From contig JAWKYB010000021.1 of assembly GCA_041396705.1 (NCBI GenBank), forward strand, positions 1 through 64,000: 64,000 bases of DNA, in the 5' to 3' direction. The notes below the pieces were generated by a model. It saw only the letters and a list, made by a program, of their open reading frames with translations. It was not told where the DNA came from and did not search any database. The stretch's first letter is position 1. Every line of letters begins with the position of its first letter. Positions 49,820 through 59,121 of this stretch are shown in pieces. The stretch comes from Alphaproteobacteria bacterium. Its GTDB lineage: Bacteria > Pseudomonadota > Alphaproteobacteria > CALKHQ01. Made by a program: the position numbers and the translations under genes.

Positions 49820-50452
49820 ATGGACGCCGTCACCGAAGCGCCGCCGACACGCACGCCGCTGCTGCGGGTGGAGGGGCTCGCCTGCATGCGGGGCGGGCGG
49901 CGCGTGCTCGACGGCATCGGGCTGACGCTGGCCGCGGGCGAGCTCGCGGTCGTCACCGGGCCGAACGGCAGCGGCAAGACCAGCCTGCTGCGCTGCCTGG
50001 CCGGCCTGCTGCCGCTGGCCGCCGGCACGGTGGCCGGCCCCGCCGGCGACGGCCCGGCCGTGCTGTTCGTCGGCCATGCCGACCCGGCCAAGGTACACCT
50101 GACCGTGGCGGAGAACCTGCGCTACTGGCTGCGGCTGGGCGGCGCCGAAGGCGACGACATCGGCCCGGCGCTGGCCGCCTTCGACCTCGCCGGCCTGGCC
50201 GATACGCCGGTCGGCATCCTCAGCGCCGGCCAGCGCCGGCGGCTGTCGCTGTCGCGGCTGCGTCTGGGCGCTGCCCGGGTCTGGCTGCTGGACGAGCCGA
50301 CCAATGCGTTGGACCGCGACAACGTCGCCCGGCTGGCCGCGGCCGTCGAGGCCCATTGCGCCGGCGGCGGCGCGGCGCTGGTGGCGACGCACGACGTGGC
50401 CGCCTTTCCGCGGGCCCGCGCGATCCCGCTGGCCGTCGCCAAGGCCGCATGA
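49820..50452 (+). CDS. ccmA: Cytochrome c maturation ABC transporter ATP-binding protein CcmA
   Basis: A 210-residue ATPase of the CcmABCD complex, which drives release of heme-loaded CcmE. Walker A is GPNGSGKTS (47-55), followed by VLFVGHADPAKVHLTVAENLRYW, the signature LSAGQRRRLSLSRL, Walker B VWLLDEPTNALD, and VATHDVAAFPRAR. ATG 49820; an upstream in-frame ATG at 49784 would add 12 uncharacteristic residues. First gene of ccmABCDEFGHI, with the ATGA overlap to ccmB. A strong terminator 62 bp upstream insulates the operon from anything before it. Confidence 0.95.
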   Translation: MDAVTEAPPTRTPLLRVEGLACMRGGRRVLDGIGLTLAAGELAVVTGPNGSGKTSLLRCLAGLLPLAAGTVAGPAGDGPAVLFVGHADPAKVHLTVAENLRYWLRLGGAEGDDIGPALAAFDLAGLADTPVGILSAGQRRRLSLSRLRLGAARVWLLDEPTNALDRDNVARLAAAVEAHCAGGGAALVATHDVAAFPRARAIPLAVAKAA

Positions 50453-51117
50453 CCGGGCCGGCGCTCGCGCTGTTCCGCCGCGACCTGCTGCTGGCCTGGC
50501 GCCAGCGCGGCGGCGCCGTGCCGGTGCTGGGCGCCTTCGTCATCATCGTGACCGTGTTCCCGTTGGCGCTGGGCCCGGATCCGGCCCAGCTCGCCCGCAT
50601 CGCGCCGGGCATCATCTGGGTGGCGGCGCTGCTGGCCACGACGATAACGCTCGATCAAATCTTCGCGCTCGACTTCGCCGACGGCGGCGTCGACCTGATG
50701 CTGCAGTCGCCCGCCCCCCTGCCGCTGCTGGTGGTCGCCAAGGCCGCCGCGCACTGGCTGGTCGCCGGCCTGCCGATGGTGGCGCTGTCGCCGCTGCTGG
50801 CGCTGATGCTGGACCTGCCGGCCGCGGTCTATGCGCCGCTGCTCGTCTGCCTGGAGCTGGGCACGCCGACGCTGACCCTGATCGGCACGGTCGGCGGGGC
50901 CCTGATTCTCGGCGCCCGCCGCGGCGGCCTTTTGCTGGTGCTGCTGGTCGTGCCGCTCTACGTTCCGGTGCTGATCTTCGGCGCCGGTGCCGCCGACGCG
51001 GCCGCGAACGGGCTTGACGCGACCGTCGGCCTCATGTTTCTCGGCACGCTGATGCTGGTGGCGCTCGCGGTCTGCCCGCTGGCGGCTGCGGCCGCCCTGC
51101 GCGCGGCGATGGCATGA
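50449..51117 (+). CDS. ccmB: Heme exporter membrane protein CcmB
   Basis: A 222-residue integral membrane protein with six predicted helices, a membrane partner of CcmA. Family features are FRRDLLLAWRQRGGAVPVLGAFVIIVTVFPLALGPDP, IIWVAALLATTITLDQIFALDFADGGVDLML, VAKAAAHWLVAGLPMVALSPLLALML, ELGTPTLTLIGTVGGALILGARRGG and VVPLYVPVLIFGA. ATG 50449 overlaps the ccmA stop by four bases, giving 1:1 coupling. Length is normal. A gap of 118 bp, with no visible feature, precedes ccmC. Confidence 0.95.
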   Translation: MTGPALALFRRDLLLAWRQRGGAVPVLGAFVIIVTVFPLALGPDPAQLARIAPGIIWVAALLATTITLDQIFALDFADGGVDLMLQSPAPLPLLVVAKAAAHWLVAGLPMVALSPLLALMLDLPAAVYAPLLVCLELGTPTLTLIGTVGGALILGARRGGLLLVLLVVPLYVPVLIFGAGAADAAANGLDATVGLMFLGTLMLVALAVCPLAAAAALRAAMA

Positions 51118-51235
51118 GCGGCGGCATGCCGCGCCTGTTGTCGCGGCCCCTTGCGCCCGGGTCTCGCGCGCATCACCTCGGGGCGAGGACCGCGGCGGCG
51201 GCGCGGCCCGGATGGGCCCGGATGGGAACGAGAGC

Positions 51236-52000
51236 ATGAGCAGCGACGTCGAGCTCCAGAAGTTGCGCCGGCCGCGCGCGGTCAGCATGGCCAACCCGGC
51301 CCGCTTCTTCCGCATCGCCCAGCGCGTGCTGCCCTGGCTGACCGCCGCGACCATCGTGCTGTTCGCCGTCGGCCTCTACCTCGCCCTGGTCGAATCGCCG
51401 CGCGACTACCAGCAGAGCGAGACGGTGCGGATCATGTATGTGCATGTCCCCGCCGCCTGGATGGCCCAGTTCGTCTATGTGCTGATGGCGATCGCCTGCT
51501 TCGTCGGCCTGGTCTGGCGCCACGGCCTGGCGATGATGGCGGCGCGCGCCGCCGCGCCGGCCGGCCTGATCTTCACCGTCGTCTGCCTCGCCACCGGCTC
51601 GCTGTGGGGCAAGCCGATGTGGGGCGCGTGGTGGGCCTGGGACGCGCGGATGACGTCGGTGCTGGTGCTGATGTTCTTCTATCTGGGCTATATCGCGCTG
51701 GTCGACGCCTTCGACGACGCCGCCCGCGGCCAGCAGTCGGCCGCGATCCTCTGCCTGGTCGGCGTGATCAACGTGCCGATCGTCAAGTTCTCGGTCGAAT
51801 GGTTCAACACCCTGCACCAGCCGGCCAGCCTGTCGCCGGTGACGGGATCGAGCCTGCATCCGTCGATGCTGGTGCCGCTGCTGGTAATGTCGGTCGCCTA
51901 CACCCTGCTGTTCTTCGTGGTGCTGATCTGGCGCATGCGTGGCCTGCGCGCCCAGGCGCGGCTGGCCGCCGCGGCCGCCGGCGCGGCCCGGGAGGACTGA
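51236..52000 (+). CDS. ccmC: Heme-handling membrane protein CcmC
   Basis: A 254-residue protein with six transmembrane helices. It presents periplasmic heme to CcmE through the tryptophan-rich loop, here GKPMWGAWWAWDARMTS (about residue 130-146), flanked by the heme-ligand histidines in IMYVHVPAAWMAQ and SVEWFNTLHQPASL. ATG 51236 is preceded by GGGAACGAGAG. A second in-frame ATG at 51287 gives a more usual N-terminus, so the first 17 residues may not be real. It is followed after three bases by ccmD. Confidence 0.95.
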   Translation: MSSDVELQKLRRPRAVSMANPARFFRIAQRVLPWLTAATIVLFAVGLYLALVESPRDYQQSETVRIMYVHVPAAWMAQFVYVLMAIACFVGLVWRHGLAMMAARAAAPAGLIFTVVCLATGSLWGKPMWGAWWAWDARMTSVLVLMFFYLGYIALVDAFDDAARGQQSAAILCLVGVINVPIVKFSVEWFNTLHQPASLSPVTGSSLHPSMLVPLLVMSVAYTLLFFVVLIWRMRGLRAQARLAAAAAGAARED

Positions 52001-52003
52001 ACG

Positions 52004-52198
52004 GTGGACCAGACGCAGGCGGCGGCTGAAGCGGCGGGCGGGTATTTCGCCATGGACGGCTATGCGGCCTACATCTGGCCGGCCTACGGCATCGCCGCCG
52101 TCGCCATCGTCGGGCTGGTGCTGTGGTCGGTGCTGCGCACCCGCGCGCTGGAGCGCCGCGCCGCATCCCTGCGCCGCGAGGGCCGGGCCCGCCGATGA
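52004..52198 (+). CDS. ccmD: Heme exporter small subunit CcmD
   Basis: A 64-residue single-span membrane protein that stabilises the CcmABC-CcmE complex. It has the family layout of a short polar N-terminus with YFAMDGYAAYIWPAYGIAAVAIVGLVLW as the helix, then an arginine-rich cytoplasmic tail (LERRAASLRREGRARR). The start is GTG 52004, three bases after the ccmC stop; a later in-frame ATG at 52052 would cut into the conserved part. The stop overlaps the ATG of ccmE (ATGA). Confidence 0.9.
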   Translation: MDQTQAAAEAAGGYFAMDGYAAYIWPAYGIAAVAIVGLVLWSVLRTRALERRAASLRREGRARR

Positions 52199-52629
52199 CC
52201 ACCAAGCGCCAGCGCCTGACCCTGATCCTGGTCGGCCTCGGCCTGCTCGGCGGCGCGGCCGGGCTGGCGCTGTCCGCGCTGAGCAGCACGGTGATCTATT
52301 TCCGCAGCCCGACCGAGCTCACCGCCGAGGCGCCCGCGCCCGACCAGCGGTTCCGCGTCGGCGGCCTGGTCAAGCCGGACAGCGTCGACCGGCAGGCGGA
52401 CGGCAGCATCGCGTTCGTCGTCACCGACGGCAGCACCGAAATCGCGGTCAGCTTCGCCGGCGTGCTGCCGGACCTGTTCCGCGAGGGCCAGGGCGTGGTC
52501 GCCGAGGGCTTCCTCGCCGCGCCGGGCCGGTTCACCGCCGATACCATCCTGGCCAAGCACGACGAGACCTACATGCCGCCCGAGGTGGCGGAGGCGCTGC
52601 GCGAGCAGGGCCACTGGCAAGGCGAATAG
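52195..52629 (+). CDS. ccmE: Periplasmic heme chaperone CcmE
   Basis: A 144-residue membrane-anchored chaperone with one N-terminal helix (LTLILVGLGLLGGAAGLALSAL) and an OB-fold periplasmic domain. The covalent heme-binding motif is H122-D-E-T-Y126-M-P-P, in which the histidine forms the bond to the vinyl group and the tyrosine is an axial ligand. FRVGGLVKPDSV and VSFAGVLPDLFREGQGVVAEG are the typical conserved blocks. It carries heme from CcmC to CcmF. ATG 52195 overlaps ccmD. Confidence 0.96.
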   Translation: MTTKRQRLTLILVGLGLLGGAAGLALSALSSTVIYFRSPTELTAEAPAPDQRFRVGGLVKPDSVDRQADGSIAFVVTDGSTEIAVSFAGVLPDLFREGQGVVAEGFLAAPGRFTADTILAKHDETYMPPEVAEALREQGHWQGE

Positions 52630-52638
52630 CCCGCCGCC

Positions 52639-54621
52639 ATGATTGCCGAACTCGGACACTACGCGCTGGCCCTGGCCCTGGTGATCGCCGTGCTGCAGTC
52701 GGTGGTGCCGATGATCGGCGCCGGCCGCAACGACGACCGGTTGATCGGCTTCGCCTCGCCCTGCGCCCTGATGCAGCTGACCCTGGTCGCCGCCGCCTTC
52801 CTGGCGCTGGTCAACGCCTATGTCACCTCGGACTTCTCGCTGCGGGTGGTCGCCGAGAACAGCCACGTCGCCAAGCCGCTGCTCTACAAGATCAGCGGGG
52901 TGTGGGGAAACCACGAGGGCTCGATGCTGCTGTGGGCGCTGATCCTCGCCGGCTACGGCGCCGCGGTGGCCTGGTTCGGCGACCGGCTGCCGAAGACGCT
53001 GCGCGCCCGGGTGATCGCGGTACAGGGCATGATCGGCGTCGGCTTCCTCGCCTTCATCCTGCTCACCTCGAACCCGTTCGACCGCCTGGACCCGGCCCCG
53101 ATCGCCGGCATGGGCCTGAACCCGGTGCTGCAGGACCCGGCGCTGGCCGCGCATCCGCCGATGCTCTACCTCGGCTATGTCGGCTTCTCCATCGCCTTCT
53201 CCTTCGCCATCGCCGCGCTGATCGAGGGCAAGGTCGACGCCGCCTGGGCGCGCTGGGTGCGGCCATGGACCCTCGCGGCCTGGAGCACGCTGACCCTCGG
53301 CATCGCGCTGGGCAGCTGGTGGGCCTATTACGAGCTGGGCTGGGGCGGCTGGTGGTTCTGGGACCCGGTGGAGAATGCCAGCCTGATGCCTTGGCTGGTC
53401 GGCACCGCGCTGGTGCACTGCGTGCTGGTTGTCGAGCGCCGCGAGACGCTGAAGGCGTGGACCATGCTGCTGGCGATCCTGGCCTTCGGCTTCAGCCTGC
53501 TCGGCACCTTCCTGGTGCGGTCGGGCGTGCTGACCTCGGTCCACGCCTTTGCCGTCGACCCGGACCGCGGCCTGTTCGTCCTGCTGCTGCTCGCGATCGC
53601 GGTCGGCGGCGGCCTCGTGCTCTATGCCCTGCGCGCGCCCAGCCTGCGCAGCGGTCCGGGCTTCGCGCTGGTCAGCCGCGAGGGCGGCCTGGTGCTCAAC
53701 AACCTGCTGCTGTCGGTGGCCGCGGCGACGGTGCTGCTCGGCACCCTCTATCCGCTGTTCGCCGAGGCGGTGACCAGCGAACGCGTGTCGGTCGGTCCAC
53801 CGTTTTACGCCGCCACATTTGTGCCATTGATGACCCCCATGGTGGCCGCAATGGCGGTCGGACCGATGCTGGCGTGGAAAAAGGGCGATCTTGCCGCTGC
53901 GCTGGGCAGGCTGGCGATCGCGTTCATGCTCTGCCTCGCGGTGGTTGCGGGTGCGTGGTACCTCAGCGGCGGCGGGCCGGTGCTGGCCCTGGTCGGGCTC
54001 GGGCTGGCGGCGTGGCTGGTGTTCGGCGCGGCCACCGACCTGGCCGAGCGGATCGCACTGTTCCGGCGTCCGCTGCCGGTCAGCCTGCGCCGCGCCGCGG
54101 GAGTTCCGCGCGGGGCCTATGGCGGGATGCTCGCCCATGCCGGGCTCGGCGTCCTGATCGCCGGCGCGGTGGCGGCCACCGCCTGGAAGACAGAGCGCAT
54201 ACAGATGATGCGGATCGGCGATGCCGTCGACGTGGCGGGCTTCTCGCTGCGTCTCGACGGCGTCGAACGGCACGACGGCGAGAACTATGTCGCGGAGCGC
54301 GCGCGGATGACGGTGCTGCGCGACGGCGCGGAGATCGACGTGCTGACCCCTGAGCGGCGCCTCTACCCGGTGGAGCGCCAGACGACGACGGAAGCCGCCA
54401 TCCGGGGCGGCGTGGCGGGAGACCTTTACGCGGTGATCGGCGAGCCCGACGGCAATGGCGCCTGGGTGACGCGGCTCTACTACGAGCCGCTGGTCGGCTG
54501 GATCTGGTTCGGCGCGGTGATGATGGCCGCCGGCGGGGTCTTGTCGCTCAGCGACCGCCGGGTCAAGATCGGCGCGACGGCGCGCAAGCGCGGCGCCGCC
54601 AGCCTGGCCATGGAGGCCTGA
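52639..54621 (+). CDS. ccmF: Cytochrome c-heme lyase CcmF
   Basis: A 660-residue integral membrane protein with about 14-15 helices, the core of the lyase that attaches heme to apocytochrome c. The WWD domain is WGGWWFWDPVENASLMPWLVG (from about residue 234), and the four heme-ligand histidines lie in segments such as KISGVWGNHEGSMLLWALIL, ALAAHPPMLYLGYVG, TALVHCVLV and SGVLTSVHAFA. The periplasmic domain near the C-terminus is also present. ATG 52639 is nine bases after ccmE. The final TGA is immediately followed by the ATG of ccmG. Confidence 0.96.
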   Translation: MIAELGHYALALALVIAVLQSVVPMIGAGRNDDRLIGFASPCALMQLTLVAAAFLALVNAYVTSDFSLRVVAENSHVAKPLLYKISGVWGNHEGSMLLWALILAGYGAAVAWFGDRLPKTLRARVIAVQGMIGVGFLAFILLTSNPFDRLDPAPIAGMGLNPVLQDPALAAHPPMLYLGYVGFSIAFSFAIAALIEGKVDAAWARWVRPWTLAAWSTLTLGIALGSWWAYYELGWGGWWFWDPVENASLMPWLVGTALVHCVLVVERRETLKAWTMLLAILAFGFSLLGTFLVRSGVLTSVHAFAVDPDRGLFVLLLLAIAVGGGLVLYALRAPSLRSGPGFALVSREGGLVLNNLLLSVAAATVLLGTLYPLFAEAVTSERVSVGPPFYAATFVPLMTPMVAAMAVGPMLAWKKGDLAAALGRLAIAFMLCLAVVAGAWYLSGGGPVLALVGLGLAAWLVFGAATDLAERIALFRRPLPVSLRRAAGVPRGAYGGMLAHAGLGVLIAGAVAATAWKTERIQMMRIGDAVDVAGFSLRLDGVERHDGENYVAERARMTVLRDGAEIDVLTPERRLYPVERQTTTEAAIRGGVAGDLYAVIGEPDGNGAWVTRLYYEPLVGWIWFGAVMMAAGGVLSLSDRRVKIGATARKRGAASLAMEA

Positions 54622-55203
54622 ATGCAGGAGGTCGGAACCTCGTCCGGCAGCCCGGCCGGCCGGCCGCGCGCCTTGTGGGTGGTGGCGGTGCCGCTGGGCG
54701 TGTTCGGCGCCGTGATCGGCTTCCTTGCCTACATGCTGCTGCTCGACGACCGCGACCCCGGCTACATCCCCTCCGCGCTGGTCGGCCAGCCGGCGCCGAG
54801 CGTTGCCGGCGCCTCGCTGATCCCCGGCGCCGCGCCGGTCGGCGACGACGTGTTCGGCCACGGCGAGCCGGTGCTGGTCAATTTCTTCGCCTCCTGGTGC
54901 GGCCCCTGCCAGGTCGAACACCCGGTGCTGACGGCACTGGCCGAGGAGCACGGGCTGACCGTGATCGGCATCAACTACAAGGACGACCCGGCCGCCGGGT
55001 TGGGCTTCCTCGGCGACTACGGCAATCCCTATGCCCAGGTCGCGGTGGACCCGAACGGATCGATCAGCGTCAACTGGGGCGTCACCGGCCTGCCGGAGAC
55101 CTTCATCGTCGACGGCGACGGCACCGTGGTCTATCGCCATTTCGGGCCGGTGCTGCCGGCGCAGCGCGAGGCCTTCCTGGCCGAGGTGGAGGGCGCGTCG
55201 TGA
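54622..55203 (+). CDS. ccmG: Thiol:disulfide interchange protein CcmG/DsbE
   Basis: A 193-residue thioredoxin-fold protein anchored by one N-terminal helix (residues about 18-42). The active site is W-C93-G-P-C96, within LVNFFASWCGPCQVEHPVL. GINYKDDPAAGLGFLGDYGNPYAQVAVDPNGSISVNWGVTGLPETFIVDGDG is the characteristic DsbE/CcmG central insert and cis-Pro region. It keeps the apocytochrome CXXCH cysteines reduced in the periplasm, together with CcmH. ATG 54622 directly abuts the ccmF stop, and its own stop overlaps the GTG of ccmH. Confidence 0.95.
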   Translation: MQEVGTSSGSPAGRPRALWVVAVPLGVFGAVIGFLAYMLLLDDRDPGYIPSALVGQPAPSVAGASLIPGAAPVGDDVFGHGEPVLVNFFASWCGPCQVEHPVLTALAEEHGLTVIGINYKDDPAAGLGFLGDYGNPYAQVAVDPNGSISVNWGVTGLPETFIVDGDGTVVYRHFGPVLPAQREAFLAEVEGAS

Positions 55204-55703
55204 CGGGAGCCTCCACGGTGCTGGCCCGCATGGCATTGGCGGCCGCGCTGGGCTGGCCGGCGGCGGCCGGCGCGGTCAACCCCGGCGAGCAGATGGCCGA
55301 CCCGGCGCTTGAGCTGCGCGCCCGCGCGCTCTATGGCGAGTTGCGCTGCGTGGTCTGCCAGAACCAGTCGATCGACAGTTCCGACGCCGAGATCGCGGCC
55401 GACATGCGCGCCCTGGTGCGCGCACGCCTGGAGCAGGGCGACAGCGACCAGGCGGTGCGCGATGCGATGGTGCTGCGCTACGGCACCTATGTGCTGCTCG
55501 AGCCGCCGATGCAGCCGCTGACCTACGCGCTGTGGTTCGGCCCGCCCGCCGTGCTGCTTGCCGGCATCGTCGGCATCGCCGTGTGGCGGCGCCGGGGCCG
55601 CGTGCCGGCGGGCGCGGCGGAGGACGAACGGCCGCTGACCGACGCCGAGCGGCTGCGACTGGCCGAGTTGATGGACTCCGACGACAGGGAGCAGCGCGCA
55701 TGA
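55200..55703 (+). CDS. ccmH: Cytochrome c maturation protein CcmH
   Basis: A 167-residue periplasmic thioredoxin-like protein with a signal sequence and a C-terminal transmembrane helix ([20 protein letters not shown]). The active site is R-C50-V-V-C53-Q-N-Q, and [36 protein letters not shown] is the conserved three-helix core. It reduces apocytochrome c before heme ligation. The start is GTG 55200 in a GTGA overlap with ccmG; ATG 55230 would shorten the signal sequence. The stop overlaps ccmI (ATGA). Confidence 0.95.
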   Translation: MTGASTVLARMALAAALGWPAAAGAVNPGEQMADPALELRARALYGELRCVVCQNQSIDSSDAEIAADMRALVRARLEQGDSDQAVRDAMVLRYGTYVLLEPPMQPLTYALWFGPPAVLLAGIVGIAVWRRRGRVPAGAAEDERPLTDAERLRLAELMDSDDREQRA

Positions 55704-57397
55704 CCGACGCCGTGCTGTTCTGGGCCGTCGCGGTGATCGTCACCGGCTTCGTGCTGTTCGCGCTGTTGCCGCCGCTGCTTGGCCGCACCGCCCGTCTCGG
55801 CGGCCGCGACGCATCCGCGCAACGGCTCTACCGCAGCCAGCTGAAGCAGATCGACGACGACGTCGCGCGCGGCCAGGTCAGCGCCGGCGAGGCCGAGACC
55901 ATGCGCAGCGCGATCGCACGCCGGCTGCTGCAGGCGGCCGACGGCGCCGACAGCGCGGAGGCGAAGCCGCAGCGCGCGCGCCGGGCGCGGGGCTGGGCGG
56001 CGACGATCGCGCTGGCGGCGCCGGTCGCCGCCGTCGCCGTCTATCTCGGCGTCGGCCAGCCGGGCATGCCCGACCAGCCGATCGCCGGCCGCAAGGACGT
56101 GGCCGACATCGAACAGGCGCGCCACACCGCCGAGGCGCTGATCAGCGAGATGACGCTTGCGGTCGAACGCGACCCCGACGACCTGCGGTCCTGGGTGCTG
56201 CTCGGCCGTGCCTATGCAGGCCTCGACCGGCTGGACGAGGCCGCCGACGCCTATGCCCATGCGGTGGCGCTGGCGCCGGGCCAGGCCGACCTCAGCGCCG
56301 CCTATGGCGAGATCCTGGTGATGCAGGCCGGCGGCCAGGTCACCGAGCCGGCGGTCGCGGCGTTCCGCGCCACGCTCGATCAGGTGCCCGACGACCCGCG
56401 TGCCCAGTATTACCTCGCGCTGGCGGACCTGCAGCGCGGAGACGCGGCCGCCGCCCTGGCCGGATGGCAGCGGTTGGCCTCGGAATCGCTGCCGGATGCG
56501 CCATGGATGGAGGCGGTCAACGCCCGTATCGCGGAGGCCGAGCAGGTGCTGGGTGCCGACGCCACCCGACTGGCCCTCGGCGACACCCGCGACGAAGAGG
56601 CCTCCGGCGAGGCTGCCGATGCCGATGCCGCTGCGGACAGCGACGGTATCGGCGAGACCCGCATGGCGGACGCGGAGCCGGCGACCACCGAGGCGGCCCA
56701 GGCCGAACTTGCGGCGGAGGCGCAGGAGCCGCCTGCCCCGCCGCCCGCCCCGCCGGCTGCCGTCGCGGCGGCGCCGATGCCGGCCGAGCGGTCGTCGGTC
56801 CAGGGCACCGGTGCCACCGTGGCGCCGGGACCCTCGCAGCAGCAGATCGACGACATGATGGCGCTGTCGGCGGAGGAGCAGAGCCGCCGCATCGGCGAGA
56901 TGGTCGCCGGGCTGGCCGCGCGTCTGCAGGACGACCCGCAGGACGTCGACGGCTGGATGATGCTGGCCCGCTCCTATGTCAACCTGGGCCAGATCGGCGA
57001 GGCGGAGAACGCGCTGGCGAACGCGAGCCGCTATGGTCCGACCCGCGTCGATGCGCAGATCGCCTATGTGCGGATGCTGCTGCAGGACCGGCCGGTCGAC
57101 GCGCCGGTGCCGACCGAGGCGGTGGCCGCCCTGACCCATGTGATCGAGCAGGATCCGACCCATCCCGACGCGCTGTGGCTGCTCGGCCTCGCCGCCGCGC
57201 AGCAGCGCGACTTCCCCGGCGCGCGCCAGTATTGGCAGCGGCTGCTCGACACGCTGGAGGTCGGCAGCGAGGCCTATGTCGACGTCCAGTCCTACATCGC
57301 CGCGCTGGCGGACGGCAGCTCCCTGCCGGACGGCACCGACGGCACGGAGAGCCCGGTGGACAGCACCAACGCCGTCGGCGGCATGCCGTCGCAATAG
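55700..57397 (+). CDS. ccmI: Cytochrome c maturation protein CcmI (TPR-containing apocytochrome chaperone)
   Basis: A 565-residue membrane-anchored chaperone. Two helices (residues about 3-25 and 95-115) flank a cytoplasmic leucine-zipper-like segment ([36 protein letters not shown]). The periplasmic part has TPR units ([33 protein letters not shown] and [28 protein letters not shown]), which bind the C-terminal helix of apocytochromes. Between the two TPR regions there is a long acidic and Ala/Pro-rich linker (residues about 290-385), which makes the protein larger than usual. ATG 55700 overlaps ccmH. Confidence 0.93.
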   Translation: MTDAVLFWAVAVIVTGFVLFALLPPLLGRTARLGGRDASAQRLYRSQLKQIDDDVARGQVSAGEAETMRSAIARRLLQAADGADSAEAKPQRARRARGWAATIALAAPVAAVAVYLGVGQPGMPDQPIAGRKDVADIEQARHTAEALISEMTLAVERDPDDLRSWVLLGRAYAGLDRLDEAADAYAHAVALAPGQADLSAAYGEILVMQAGGQVTEPAVAAFRATLDQVPDDPRAQYYLALADLQRGDAAAALAGWQRLASESLPDAPWMEAVNARIAEAEQVLGADATRLALGDTRDEEASGEAADADAAADSDGIGETRMADAEPATTEAAQAELAAEAQEPPAPPPAPPAAVAAAPMPAERSSVQGTGATVAPGPSQQQIDDMMALSAEEQSRRIGEMVAGLAARLQDDPQDVDGWMMLARSYVNLGQIGEAENALANASRYGPTRVDAQIAYVRMLLQDRPVDAPVPTEAVAALTHVIEQDPTHPDALWLLGLAAAQQRDFPGARQYWQRLLDTLEVGSEAYVDVQSYIAALADGSSLPDGTDGTESPVDSTNAVGGMPSQ

Positions 57398-57399
57398 CC

Positions 57400-58077
57400 G
57401 TGGCGGACCCGCATCCGGCACCGCGCATGGTGCCGCTGGCCCTTGCACGGCTGGAACCGGCCGACGCCGTCGCCGCGGCGCGCGATTTCGCGACGGCGAT
57501 GGCGACCCGGCGCACCGTTCGCGACTTCGATCCGACGCCGCCGCCGCGGGAAGCGATCGAGGCGGCGCTTGCAGCGGCGGCCTCGGCGCCGTCCGGCGCC
57601 AATATGCAGCCCTGGCACTTCGTGGCGGTGAGCGATCCGGCCGTCAAGGCGCGCATCCGCACGGCGGCGGAGGAGGAGGAGCGCGCGTTTTATGAAGAGC
57701 GTGCGCCGCAGGAGTGGCTCGATGCACTCGCCCCGCTCGGCACCGACTGGCGCAAGCCGTTCCTCGAAGTCGCCCCGTACCTGATCGCCATCTTCGCCGA
57801 ACGCTACGGCCGATTGCCCGACGGGCGGCGGGTGAAGCACTATTACGTCAGCGAGTCGGTCGGGATCGCCACGGGCCTTCTGATCGCCGCGCTGCACCGG
57901 GCGGGGCTGGCGACCCTGACCCACACGCCGAGTCCGATGAGCTTCCTCAATGCGATCCTCGGACGGCCGGACAACGAGCGGCCCTATCTGCTGCTGGTCG
58001 CCGGCTACCCGGCGGAAGGCGCGACGGTGCCCGACATCGCGCGCAAACCGCTCGCCAGCGTGGTGGATTGGCTCTGA
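57400..58077 (+). CDS. Nitroreductase-family flavoprotein, iodotyrosine-deiodinase-like
   Basis: A 225-residue FMN enzyme of the nitroreductase superfamily. The N-terminal FMN motif is [10 protein letters not shown], followed by [22 protein letters not shown]. The lid region [36 protein letters not shown] and [29 protein letters not shown] are close to the bacterial relatives of iodotyrosine deiodinase, which reduce halogenated phenols or have unknown substrates. The start is GTG 57400, two bases after ccmI, or ATG 57427. This tight spacing makes it a tenth gene of the ccm transcript, although no known ccm role exists for the family. Confidence 0.9.
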   Translation: MADPHPAPRMVPLALARLEPADAVAAARDFATAMATRRTVRDFDPTPPPREAIEAALAAAASAPSGANMQPWHFVAVSDPAVKARIRTAAEEEERAFYEERAPQEWLDALAPLGTDWRKPFLEVAPYLIAIFAERYGRLPDGRRVKHYYVSESVGIATGLLIAALHRAGLATLTHTPSPMSFLNAILGRPDNERPYLLLVAGYPAEGATVPDIARKPLASVVDWL

Positions 58078-58113
58078 CCCGTCCGGGTCGGACTTCTGGA
58101 GGTCTGGAACCCG

Positions 58114-59097
58114 ATGCCTCGCGTCTCTGTCGTCGCTTTCGGCAGTGCGTTGATCGCTGCCGCCCTGCCCGCACGGGCGAACGATTCCTCGGCGTCGATC
58201 GGCGCCGGCGGCCTGCAGCTGGTGCCGAACAGCGCGGTCAGCCTCGAACGCGAGGACCTGACCATCGCACCCGACCGGGTCACGGTCCGCTATGTGTTCC
58301 ACAACCAGACCGCGGCCGACTTCGACACGCTGGTCGCCTTCCCGCTGCCGCCGATCGACCTCTCGCAGATGTACGAGACCGACTTCGGCATGCTGGGCAC
58401 CGAATCCGACAACTACATCGGCTTTTCCGTCAGCGTGGACGGGCAGCCGGTCGAGCCGATGTCGGAGTCGCGGGCGACGGTGATCGGCCACGACGTCACC
58501 GCACGCCTGGCCGAATTCGACCTGCCGACCACGGGCTTCGACGTCGCCATGCTCGACCGCCTGGCGGCGCTGCCGCCGGCCGACCGGGCGACGCTGCAGG
58601 CCGAAGGCATCGCCCAGTTCGACGACTATGGCGGCACCGTCACCGCCTTCCCGACCTGGACCTTCCAGACCATCTACTACTGGCCGCAGCACTTCCCCGC
58701 GAACAGCGATGTCGTGATCGAGCACAGCTATCGGCCGATCGCCGGCGGTGCCCTGTTCGGCGCGGTCGATGCCGAGACGATCATGAAGGGCGACGACGAG
58801 GCCTGGGACCGCTTTTGCCTGGATGCGAACCTGCTGCAGCAGGCGGCCGCGCGGGCCGGCACCGGCTATCTGCGTGCCTGGACGGTGGACTACATCGTCA
58901 CCACGGCGAACAACTGGGCAGGGCCGATCGGCAGCTTCCACCTGACCATCGACAAGGGCGCGGCGGACTGGATGGCCGCGGCCTGCGTCGCCGGCCTGGC
59001 CGAGACCGGCCCGACCACGCTGGAGGCGACCATCGCCGACTTCACCCCGCGGGGCGAACTGGCGGTGCTTTTCCTCGAAGGGGCGCCGCTGGAATAG
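58114..59097 (+). CDS. Exported DUF4424-family protein
   Basis: A 327-residue secreted protein with a signal peptide ending ALPARAND. The DUF4424 pattern is seen in the N-terminal NDSSASIGAGGLQLVPNSAVSLEREDLTI, where many members begin, then VRYVFHNQTAADFDTLVAFPLP, IGFSVSVDGQPV, TFQTIYYWPQHFPANSDVVIEHSYRPIAGG, and GSFHLTIDKG near the end. The family has no known function; its beta-rich pattern suggests an immunoglobulin-like or sandwich fold outside the cytoplasm. ATG 58114 follows TTCTGGAGGTCTGG. The gene is separate from the ccm operon by 36 bp but could be read from it. Confidence 0.88.
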   Translation: MPRVSVVAFGSALIAAALPARANDSSASIGAGGLQLVPNSAVSLEREDLTIAPDRVTVRYVFHNQTAADFDTLVAFPLPPIDLSQMYETDFGMLGTESDNYIGFSVSVDGQPVEPMSESRATVIGHDVTARLAEFDLPTTGFDVAMLDRLAALPPADRATLQAEGIAQFDDYGGTVTAFPTWTFQTIYYWPQHFPANSDVVIEHSYRPIAGGALFGAVDAETIMKGDDEAWDRFCLDANLLQQAAARAGTGYLRAWTVDYIVTTANNWAGPIGSFHLTIDKGAADWMAAACVAGLAETGPTTLEATIADFTPRGELAVLFLEGAPLE

Positions 59098-59114
59098 GCC
59101 GGCGGCGCGCCGGC
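59098..59114. terminator. Hairpin without U-tract between convergent genes
   Basis: GCCGGCG (59098-59104), loop GCG, CGCCGGC (59108-59114): a perfect 7-bp stem that begins at the last base region of the DUF4424 stop codon and lies eight bases before the stop of the convergent CNF-like gene. No T-run on either side. Confidence 0.4.
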
Positions 59115-59121
59115 CGGCGCC

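Noticed and set aside
52084..55236. A 1050-codon open frame on the minus strand opposite ccmE-ccmG
   Set aside because: Mirror frame of the ccm operon; no recognisable domain, and composition biased to Arg, Gln, Gly and His.
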